DNA from: Shinella daejeonensis | GTDB lineage: Bacteria; Pseudomonadota; Alphaproteobacteria; Rhizobiales; Rhizobiaceae | DNA: 64,000 bases | Direction: 5' to 3' | NCBI RefSeq assembly: GCF_024281235.1 | Contig: NZ_JAHWXY010000009.1 | Location: forward strand, 62,001-126,000 | Program-made: the position numbers and the translations under genes | Notes under the pieces: generated by a model | The model's database searches: none | Told to the model about the DNA's origin: nothing | What the model saw: the letters and a program-made list of their open reading frames with translations, nothing else | Part shown: positions 55,263-64,000 of the stretch, in pieces | How positions within the stretch are numbered: position 1 is the first letter of the stretch | Layout: each line of letters starts with the position of its first letter

Positions 55263-56174
55263 ATGCGCAACCTCGGCTCCGCTCTCTTCAGCCGCCTGGT
55301 CATCATCGTTCCCTATGTCTGGCTGCTGTTTTTCTTCCTCGTTCCCTTCTTCATCGTCTTCCGCATCTCCTTGTCCACCATGGCGATCGCGCAGCCGCCC
55401 TACGTGCCGGTTTTCGGATTTGCCGACGGTCTGTCCGGGTTCATCGGCAAGCTTGGCGAACTGCATTTCGATAATTTCCTCTGGCTGACCGAGGACGCGC
55501 TCTATATCAACGCCTATCTCTCCAGCCTCTGGATTGCGGGCGTTTCGACGATCCTGGCGCTGCTGATCGGCTATCCCGTCGCCTATGGCATGGCAAAGGC
55601 CCCCCGCGCGCTGCGCCCGACGCTGCTGATGCTGGTGATCCTGCCGTTCTGGACGAGTTTCCTCATCCGCGTCTATGCCTGGATCGCCATCCTCAAGCCG
55701 GAAGGCCTGCTGAACCAGTTCCTGATGGGGATCGGCGTGATCAACGATCCGCTGATCATCATCAACACCAACTGGGCGCTCTATATCGGTATCGTCTATT
55801 CCTACCTGCCCTTCATGGTGCTGCCGATTTATTCGACGCTGGAAAAGCTCGATCATTCGCTGATCGAGGCGGCGCAGGATCTCGGCGCGCCACCGGTCTC
55901 GGCCTTCTGGAAAATCACCTTCCCGCTGTCGGTTCCCGGCGTGGTGGCGGGCTGCATGCTCGTCTTCATCCCGGCCGTCGGCGAGTTCGTCATCCCCGAT
56001 CTGCTCGGCGGGTCGCAGACGCTGATGATCGGCAAGACGTTGTGGAACGAGTTCAACGCCAATCGCGACTGGCCCGTCTCGGCCGCCGTGGCGACGATCC
56101 TTCTCCTCATCCTCGTCGTGCCCATAGTGTTCTTCCAGAATGCGCAGGCGAAAGCCGAAGAGAAGGGGAGGTAG
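55263..56174 (+). CDS. potH: Putrescine ABC transporter permease PotH
   Basis: The 303-residue inner-membrane permease has about six helices. The EAA loop SLIEAAQDLGAPPVSAFWKITFPLSVPGVVAG lies at about 200-230. The N-terminal periplasmic insertion after helix 1 is typical of PotB/PotH. The gene starts 4 bases after potG and ends 4 bases before potI. Confidence 0.93.
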   Translation: MRNLGSALFSRLVIIVPYVWLLFFFLVPFFIVFRISLSTMAIAQPPYVPVFGFADGLSGFIGKLGELHFDNFLWLTEDALYINAYLSSLWIAGVSTILALLIGYPVAYGMAKAPRALRPTLLMLVILPFWTSFLIRVYAWIAILKPEGLLNQFLMGIGVINDPLIIINTNWALYIGIVYSYLPFMVLPIYSTLEKLDHSLIEAAQDLGAPPVSAFWKITFPLSVPGVVAGCMLVFIPAVGEFVIPDLLGGSQTLMIGKTLWNEFNANRDWPVSAAVATILLLILVVPIVFFQNAQAKAEEKGR

Positions 56175-56178
56175 GCCC

Positions 56179-57000
56179 GTGAACAATACCTGGTCCCGTT
56201 TCAACATCGTGTCGGTGGTGCTCGGCTTCGCTTTCCTCTACCTGCCGATCCTGCTGCTGGTGATCTTCTCCTTCAACGAGTCGAAACTCGTCACCGTCTG
56301 GGCCGGCTTCTCCACGAAGTGGTATGTTTCGCTTTTCCATAATCAGGGTCTTATCGATGCGGCCTGGGTGACGATCCGCGTGGCGCTTCTCGCCGCCAGC
56401 GTGGCGACGGTGCTCGGCACCATGGCGGCGCTGGCGCTCGTGCGCTACACGCGCTTTCGCGGCCGGCTGCTGTTTTCCGGCATGGTCTATGCGCCGCTCG
56501 TCATGCCGGAGGTGATCACCGGCCTGTCGCTGCTCCTGCTCTTCGTCGCCATCGGTTTCGATCGCGGCTTCTGGACGGTGACGCTTGCCCATATCACCTT
56601 CAGCATGTGCTTCGTCACGGTGGTGGTACAGTCGCGGCTCCTGTCCTTCGATCGCTCCATCGAGGAGGCGGCGATGGATCTCGGCGCCACGCCGGTGCGC
56701 ACCTTCTTCCAGGTGACGTTGCCGATCATCGCGCCGGCGGTGCTTTCCGGCTGGATGCTGGCGCTGACGCTGTCGCTCGACGATCTCGTGATCGCCAGCT
56801 TCACTTCAGGTCCCGGCGCGACGACCCTGCCGATGAAGATCTACAGCCAGGTGCGTCTCGGCGTGACACCCGAAATCAACGCGGCCTGCACGATTCTCAT
56901 CGGGCTCGTCGCCATCGGCGTCCTTGTCGCGTCGATTCTCACGAAACGGCGCGCGGTCCAGCAGGAGCGCGACGAACGGGCGGCCTTTGCCGCCGGCTGA
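56179..57000 (+). CDS. potI: Putrescine ABC transporter permease PotI
   Basis: The 273-residue inner-membrane permease has the EAA loop SIEEAAMDLGATPVRTFFQVTLPIIAPAVLSG. The following ALTLSLDDLVIASFTSGPG is characteristic of PotC/PotI. It starts at a GTG (56179) with a strong GGGGAGG. Last gene of potFGHI; convergent with the AsmA-family gene 12 bases away. Confidence 0.93.
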   Translation: MNNTWSRFNIVSVVLGFAFLYLPILLLVIFSFNESKLVTVWAGFSTKWYVSLFHNQGLIDAAWVTIRVALLAASVATVLGTMAALALVRYTRFRGRLLFSGMVYAPLVMPEVITGLSLLLLFVAIGFDRGFWTVTLAHITFSMCFVTVVVQSRLLSFDRSIEEAAMDLGATPVRTFFQVTLPIIAPAVLSGWMLALTLSLDDLVIASFTSGPGATTLPMKIYSQVRLGVTPEINAACTILIGLVAIGVLVASILTKRRAVQQERDERAAFAAG

Positions 57001-57012
57001 CGCCCGTTGTCG

Positions 57013-58842
57013 TCAGTTGTCGCCGGTAAGGGCGGAGAGCGGCGAGATCACCGCATCCGGCCAGGAGCCGCCGACGAAGAAGTTGAGCGCGGGAGCCGCG
57101 GAACCGGAGCCCTCGTCTTTCGGCGTGTCGGCGAGCCGGCCGGCGAGCGCGAGGCTGCCGCTGCGGTAGGGGACGATACCGGAAAGCGACAGCGTCTTCT
57201 CGCTGCCGGTGATCGTGGCGCGGGTCAGTTCCGCAAGCCCCCGGTCCAGCCGCGCATCGACCTCCGCGCTGGTGAAGTCGAACGTCCCGCCGGCGGCCTG
57301 CCCGATGGTGAAGAAGCGCCGCTTGACGGCCAGGTCTTCGAAGGTCTGCCTGTCGAAACGCAGCAGGGCGCCCTGATCCATATGCAGGCGGAACCGGCCC
57401 GAAAGGTCGGAAAGCCCCGTAAGCGGCAAGGGCCGGTCGGTGGCAAGTTCGATATCCGCCGTACCGCGCCCGGACGGTAGCGGCCCTTCCAGCTTCAATG
57501 TCTGGATGAGGCCGCCGATATCGATGTCGCGCAGGCTTGCCTGCAATTGCCCGCCGCCCTGGAAGCCCTGATCCGTCAGGGTCAGGCGCCCGGAAAGCGA
57601 GCCGCCGAGAAGCGTGGCGTCGCCGATGTCGAAGGCGGCGCGTCCATCCTCGGTCCGCACGCCGGCGCCGAGGTTTTCCAGTGAAAAGGGTCCAAGCACC
57701 GCGCTTTTTGCCGAAAGACGCAGGTCGAGGCCGAACTGGCGGATGAAGGCGGTGTCGATACCGGCGGCGGCGACATCGGTTTTCTCCGGCGCCGGAGAAA
57801 GGGTCGCAAGCACCGCCATGAAATCGATCCGGTCGAAGGCGAGCGTGCCGCCGATGCGCGGCTTGCGGCCGGGAGGCATGCTGACGTCCAGGACGCCGGT
57901 CGCCTGCGCGTTCTCGAGGCCGAGGCGCAGATCCTCCAGTTTCGCCGCATAGTTTTCCGCGGTCACCCGGGCTTCGACGGTGATCGCCCCGGCACGTTCC
58001 AGAGCCGGGATCTCTTTGCCCTGCCAGGCAAGCAGGCGGCCGAGCGAGCGGGCCGATAGTTCCAGCTTGCCGGAGAGAAAGGTTTGCGTCGACAGGTTGG
58101 CCACACCGTCGAAAGCGATGGTGGCCGGATCGGCCGAAAGCTTGATCCGCATCGCTGAATCGCGGCCGGCGAGAAGCGCCAGCGGCTTGTCGCAGGTGAC
58201 GGTCCAGCGCGTGACTTCGCCGTTGATCACCGCGGAGGCGGCAAGATCGAGCCGGCCGCTGATCGTCGGCCAGTCGAGCCGGCCGTTGATATCGGTGATG
58301 CGATAGACACCCCCCCGTCCGGTGACGATGAGCGCTCCGTCGACGATATTGAACTCGCCCATGCGCTTGTGCCTCAGGGGCGGTGTCTTTCCATCCCGTG
58401 CGGCCGCGAACGCGTCCACCGCCTCTGTCATCCAGCCACCGCGCCGCCAGTTGAGCGCGCCGCTTTCATCCGGTTGCAGGCGGATGACCGGGCGGGCGAG
58501 TTCGAAGTCCGAAAAGGCGGGGCGGCCGCGGACGGCTCCGAGAAGATCGAAAGTCGCAGACAGGCTGTCGATCCGGCCCAGTTCCTCCCGCCCGGCGCTT
58601 GCGGAGAGGAAGCGCACGTCCCCGAGCGTCACGCGTGGATAGGGCCAGAAGGAAAATTGCGGCTCGACGCCGATGACGACGTCGGCGCCCGTCCATGCCT
58701 CCAGCGTTTCCTCCACCGAACGGCCGACAAGATCGGTCTGGACGAGGAAGGGCACGGCGGCGCGCAGACCGAAGACGGCGGCAAGAACGGCGAGGATGCC
58801 CCACACGAGCTGTTTCGAGCGGATGAAACGGGAAAGGGTCAT
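57013..58842 (-). CDS. AsmA-family protein
   Basis: The product is 609 residues from an ATG at 58842 (MTLSRFIRSKQLVWGILAVLAAVFGLRAAVPFLV), giving one N-terminal membrane anchor (about 12-32). A long, beta-rich periplasmic region follows, with AsmA-type segments (GADVVIGVEPQFSFWPYPRVTLGDVRF; C-terminal TIGQAAGGTFDFTSAEVDARLDRGLAELTRATITG). AsmA-like proteins are linked to phospholipid or outer-membrane transport. The ribosome site is weak and a longer start is possible. Confidence 0.82.
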   Translation of the reverse strand: MTLSRFIRSKQLVWGILAVLAAVFGLRAAVPFLVQTDLVGRSVEETLEAWTGADVVIGVEPQFSFWPYPRVTLGDVRFLSASAGREELGRIDSLSATFDLLGAVRGRPAFSDFELARPVIRLQPDESGALNWRRGGWMTEAVDAFAAARDGKTPPLRHKRMGEFNIVDGALIVTGRGGVYRITDINGRLDWPTISGRLDLAASAVINGEVTRWTVTCDKPLALLAGRDSAMRIKLSADPATIAFDGVANLSTQTFLSGKLELSARSLGRLLAWQGKEIPALERAGAITVEARVTAENYAAKLEDLRLGLENAQATGVLDVSMPPGRKPRIGGTLAFDRIDFMAVLATLSPAPEKTDVAAAGIDTAFIRQFGLDLRLSAKSAVLGPFSLENLGAGVRTEDGRAAFDIGDATLLGGSLSGRLTLTDQGFQGGGQLQASLRDIDIGGLIQTLKLEGPLPSGRGTADIELATDRPLPLTGLSDLSGRFRLHMDQGALLRFDRQTFEDLAVKRRFFTIGQAAGGTFDFTSAEVDARLDRGLAELTRATITGSEKTLSLSGIVPYRSGSLALAGRLADTPKDEGSGSAAPALNFFVGGSWPDAVISPLSALTGDN

Positions 58843-59022
58843 TCCGGCGCGATCCCCTGTCGCAAGCGTTCTGTTGTTCCGAGGTAAAGGGGGATAGGCG
58901 CTTGCCGGCCGGAAATCAAATGCGCCATCGCGCAAATGCGTCCTGTGACGACGCGATCCGTCGCCCGGCGCTTTTTATGGCAGCGCAACATGCTATAGAA
59001 ATCCGTGGAGTGGAGGGACATG

Positions 59023-60975
<1,953 letters not shown>

Positions 60976-61001
60976 GAAGGGGAGCGGCCCTCAGGCTCTG
61001 A

Positions 61002-62756
61002 CTAATCCTCCCTGCCGCCGTCGAGCGAGCGCGAGACGAGAAAGACCGGGATCAGCCCGGCGACGACGATGATGATGGCCGGCACCGAGGCGTCTTCCAC
61101 CTTCGCGCGCGAGGCGTCCTCGTAGACGAGCGTCGCCAGGGTGTTGAAGTTGAAGGGGCGCAGCAGGATCGTTGCGGAAAGCTCCTTCATCGTCTCGATG
61201 AAGACGAGAAGGGCGGCCGTCAGCGTCGCGGGACGCATCATCGGCAGAAGCACGCTCCGCAGCGTCTGGGTGCTCGTGCGTCCCAGCGTGCGCGACGCCA
61301 TGTCGAGATGCGGCGAGAGCTTGTGGAAACCGGCATCGATCGTTCCCTCGGCCATCGTCAGGAAGCGGACGGTGCAGGCATAGACGATGGCGAAGCCGGT
61401 GCCGGAAAGAAGAAGGCCGGTGGAAACCCCGAAATTCGCCCTGAGGAAAGCATCGAGCGCATTGTCGAAACTGGCAAGCGGAAACAGCACGCCGATAGCC
61501 AGCACCGTTCCCGGGACGCCGTAGCCGAAGGAGGCAAGGCGGCTTGCCACCGCTGTCGTCTGCGAGCGCGTGATGCGGGCGGCATAGGCGAGAACGAAGG
61601 CGACCCCGACGGCGATGATGGCCGTGGAGGCCGATACGAACACGCTGTTCCACAGCGCCGACAGCAGGCGCGTCGACGAGAACTGCTCCAGGCGGTGAAG
61701 GGCGTAGCCGCCGAGGACGTAGACCGGGACGACGAAGCCGATGATCGGCGGCAGCAGGCAGGCGAGGGCTGCGGCCCATTTCTTCCAGCCGGAGAGCTTC
61801 AGCCGTACGGAATTCTGCACGGCGGCGGTGGTCTTCTGGCTGGTAAAGCGCTGGCTGCGGCGCGCGGCGCGCTCGATGAAGAGCAGGGCGGCGACGAACA
61901 GGAGCATGATGCAGGCAATCTGCGCCGCGCCGGCGAGGCTGCCGCGGTTCAGCCAGGTGTCGAAGATCGAAAAGGTGAGCGTCTGGACGCCGAGATATTC
62001 GACGGCGCCGATATCGTTCAGCGTCTCCATGCCCACCAGTGTCAGGCCGACCATGATGGCGGGGCGCGCCATCGGGATCTGCACCCGTGTGAACACCCTG
62101 AACGGCCCCGCGCCGAGCGTTCGGGCCACATCCGCCGCCGCGCGCCCCTGCATCAGGAACATCGAGCGCGTGGCGAGATAGATATAGGGATAGAGGACGC
62201 TTGCCAGCACGAGCACCGCGCCGCCGGTCGTGCGCACTTCCGGAAACCAGTAGTCGCGGCTCGACTGGAAGCCGAACAGGCCGCGATAGGCCGACTGCAC
62301 GGGGCCGGTGAAGGAGAAGAATTCCGCAAAGGCGTAAGCGCCGAGATAGGACGGGATGGCGAGCGGCAGGACGAGAAGGGCGGAAAGGCTCCGGCGCAGC
62401 GGAAAATCGCAGCTTGCCACAAGCCAGGCGGTTCCGACGCCCACCGCCGCGGTGACGGCGCCCACGCCGGCAAGCAGCAGCAGGGTGCGCATCGTGGCGC
62501 GGGGAATGACGTTTTGCAGCAGATGCGGCCAGCTGTCCGTGCCACCGGTCGCCGCGATGACGAGGATCGCGATCACCGGCATGAGCGCGACCAGCGCGGC
62601 GAGCACGGCGGTGCCGGAAAGAAGGGGATGACGTCTTGCGGCGGAGCGTCGGACGCCCTGTCGGGCCGGTATGCTTTCGGAAGAAGCCTGCAAGATGTCC
62701 ACCTCGGAGAAAGAAGGTCCCTGGGCAAGCCGGGGCCTCCGGAAGCCGTTCCTCAT
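61002..62756 (-). CDS. Fe(3+)-type ABC transporter permease, two fused permease domains (FbpB/SfuB-like)
   Basis: The 584-residue membrane protein has about twelve helices in two halves. Each half carries an EAA-type loop: AAADVARTLGAGPFRVFTRVQIPMARPAI and DMASRTLGRTSTQTLRSVLLPMMRPATL. This fused arrangement is characteristic of FbpB/SfuB ferric-iron permeases, but the substrate is not proven. Binding protein and ATPase genes are not in the window. The ATG at 62756 has AAGAGGCGG; a GTG at 62702 is an alternative start. Confidence 0.85.
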   Translation of the reverse strand: MRNGFRRPRLAQGPSFSEVDILQASSESIPARQGVRRSAARRHPLLSGTAVLAALVALMPVIAILVIAATGGTDSWPHLLQNVIPRATMRTLLLLAGVGAVTAAVGVGTAWLVASCDFPLRRSLSALLVLPLAIPSYLGAYAFAEFFSFTGPVQSAYRGLFGFQSSRDYWFPEVRTTGGAVLVLASVLYPYIYLATRSMFLMQGRAAADVARTLGAGPFRVFTRVQIPMARPAIMVGLTLVGMETLNDIGAVEYLGVQTLTFSIFDTWLNRGSLAGAAQIACIMLLFVAALLFIERAARRSQRFTSQKTTAAVQNSVRLKLSGWKKWAAALACLLPPIIGFVVPVYVLGGYALHRLEQFSSTRLLSALWNSVFVSASTAIIAVGVAFVLAYAARITRSQTTAVASRLASFGYGVPGTVLAIGVLFPLASFDNALDAFLRANFGVSTGLLLSGTGFAIVYACTVRFLTMAEGTIDAGFHKLSPHLDMASRTLGRTSTQTLRSVLLPMMRPATLTAALLVFIETMKELSATILLRPFNFNTLATLVYEDASRAKVEDASVPAIIIVVAGLIPVFLVSRSLDGGRED

Positions 62757-62836
62757 CCGCCTCTTGTGATCTGGCCGACCTTGCGGGGGAGGCGGCTCCG
62801 ATGGGGCGTGCCGTCTCCCGCTCTAATCCAATCGGC

Positions 62837-64000
62837 TCAATCTGCCAACACGCGCGGTGACGGGAAGGACACTTCGATCAGTGTGCCTTCGTTGGGCGTG
62901 GAACTGATGGCGAAGCTCGCCCGGTTGGCTTCCACCATGGCTTTCGTCAGCGGCAGGCCGAGGCCGGTACCGTCGCCGCGCTTGCGGCCACCCCCCGTCG
63001 TCACCTGGCGGAACGGCTTCATGGCCTGTTCCAGTTCGTTGCGGGTCATGCCGATGCCGGTGTCGCGGATGCGCAGGGCGACGCTGCCGTTGGCTTCATA
63101 GACGGTGGAGACGACGATCTGGCCGCCCGAGGGGGTGAAACGGATGGCGTTCGACAGGATGTTCAGGGCGATCTGCTTGATCGAGCGCTGGTCGGCGACG
63201 ATTTTCGGCACGGTGTTGGTGAGCGAGGTGCGGATGATCACGCGTTGCGCATTGGCCTGCGGCTGCACCAGCGAAACCGCTTCGGCGACCGTTTCGTTGA
63301 GGCCGACGGCGGTGAAATCGAGATCCATCTCCCCTGCCTCGATTTTTGAAATATCGAGCAGGTCGTTGACGATATCGAGCACATGGCGGCCGGAGCGGCC
63401 GATGTCATTGGCGTATTCGATGTAACGCGGATGGCCGACCGGCCCGAAACGTTCCGTCGCCATCATGTCGGAAAAGCCGATGATGGCGTTGAGCGGGGTG
63501 CGGATCTCGTGGCTGACGCGGGCGAGGAAGTCGCTCTTGTGGGCATTGGCCATCTCGGCGGCGCGCTTGGCGTTGCGCAGTTCTTCCTCGGTGCGTTTCC
63601 ATTGCGTGATGTCGCGAATGACCGCGCAATAACCGGCGGAGGCCGAAAGGCGGCCCATCGTCATGAACAGCGGGATGAAACCGCCCGCGGCTTCCCGTCC
63701 GATCACCTCGCGACCGTCGTTGAGCACGCTGGCGACGCCATGGTCGGAAAGGCCGGCAAGATAATCGAGAACGGCCTTCTGGCTCTCATGGGCAAAGAGC
63801 ATGGCGAAGGGCCGCCCGCGCGTCTCGTCCTCGTCATAGTTGAAAAGGGCGCTGGCCGAGCGGTTCATGGAGCGGATGGCTCCGTCCTGGCCGACGACCA
63901 CGACGCCATCGGTCGCCGTTTCGAGGATGGAGCGCAATTCGCCGATCTCCACGCGCAGCGCCGTGGTGGCTATCTGTTCGGCATTGCCGGCCTGCTCGCC
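62837..64000 (-). CDS. cbrA: PAS-domain sensor histidine kinase, CbrA/PdhS-like (5' end missing)
   Basis: The frame is open through the right edge; 387 codons are visible. A PAS domain spans roughly the first 140 visible residues (LRSILETATDGVVVVGQDGAIRSMNRSASALFNYDEDETRGRPF). The HisKA motif FLARVSHEIRTPLNAIIGFSDMM carries the phospho-accepting His. The HATPase domain has LNILSNAIRF, IRDTGIGM and GDGTGLGLPLTKAMVE. The HisKA type (ERFGPVGHPRYIEYANDIGRSGRHVL) is that of the PleC/DivJ/PdhS kinases that control DivK-CtrA. From memory, acsA2 and cbrA are close in S. meliloti, which supports CbrA. The exact paralogue remains uncertain. Confidence 0.68.
   Translation of the reverse strand, partial: GEQAGNAEQIATTALRVEIGELRSILETATDGVVVVGQDGAIRSMNRSASALFNYDEDETRGRPFAMLFAHESQKAVLDYLAGLSDHGVASVLNDGREVIGREAAGGFIPLFMTMGRLSASAGYCAVIRDITQWKRTEEELRNAKRAAEMANAHKSDFLARVSHEIRTPLNAIIGFSDMMATERFGPVGHPRYIEYANDIGRSGRHVLDIVNDLLDISKIEAGEMDLDFTAVGLNETVAEAVSLVQPQANAQRVIIRTSLTNTVPKIVADQRSIKQIALNILSNAIRFTPSGGQIVVSTVYEANGSVALRIRDTGIGMTRNELEQAMKPFRQVTTGGGRKRGDGTGLGLPLTKAMVEANRASFAISSTPNEGTLIEVSFPSPRVLAD

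Overview
This window reads as chromosomal DNA of a motile member of the Rhizobiaceae (Alphaproteobacteria; Rhizobium, Agrobacterium, Ensifer or Shinella type; genus not resolved). It is GC-rich and densely packed. It carries hallmark rhizobial genes: motC, motE, the OmpR-like regulator rem, flaF/flbT, tandem flagellin genes, the DUF1217 gene, agl-type alpha-glucoside transport, and Entner-Doudoroff genes next to the flagellar cluster. I saw no insertion sequence, prophage, CRISPR array, tRNA or rRNA.

Bases 1-34,700 hold a flagellar/motility cluster. A leftward unit motA-fliM-fliN runs off the left edge. Rightward units follow: DUF1217-flgF-fliI-(membrane protein); flgB-flgC-fliE-flgG-flgA-flgI-motE-flgH-fliL-fliP; three flagellin genes; (FliH-like)-motB-motC-fliK-(lytic transglycosylase); rem; flgE-flgK-flgL-flaF-flbT-flgD-fliQ-flhA-fliR-(FliJ-like); (FlgJ-like)-(FlgN-like)-(membrane protein). 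Together they supply rod, hook, rings, filament, export gate and ATPase, stator with its periplasmic partners, switch and late regulators. A TPR/GT41 (O-GlcNAc-transferase-like) gene lies between fliP and the flagellins and is a candidate flagellin glycosyltransferase. Six sites share the motif C-R-C-A-A-G, exactly 10 bases, then mostly T-A-G-G. All lie upstream of flagellar units and are candidate class II (perhaps Rem-dependent) promoter elements; a seventh site is degenerate.

Bases 34,700-48,100 are metabolic: a WecG/TagA-type glycosyltransferase, folD, an alpha-glucoside ABC transporter (aglE-aglF-aglG) preceded by LacI-type operator palindromes, then on the minus strand zwf-pgl-edd (glucose 6-phosphate to KDPG) and puuA-puuB-type putrescine catabolism genes. 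The agl block lacks the aglR, aglA and aglK neighbours expected from Sinorhizobium meliloti.

Bases 48,200-64,000 hold an HI0933-type flavoprotein, a small conserved-looking gene, isocitrate lyase with a divergent ScfR/RamB-type regulator, a putrescine ABC transporter (potF-potG-potH-potI), an AsmA-family protein, acetoacetyl-CoA synthetase, a two-domain Fe(3+)-type ABC permease, and the 3' part of a PAS-containing CbrA/PdhS-like histidine kinase running off the right edge. Putrescine uptake and oxidation, the glyoxylate shunt and acetoacetate activation form a carbon-scavenging neighbourhood.

All functional calls come from reading the sequence and from knowledge of the families; no search was run.
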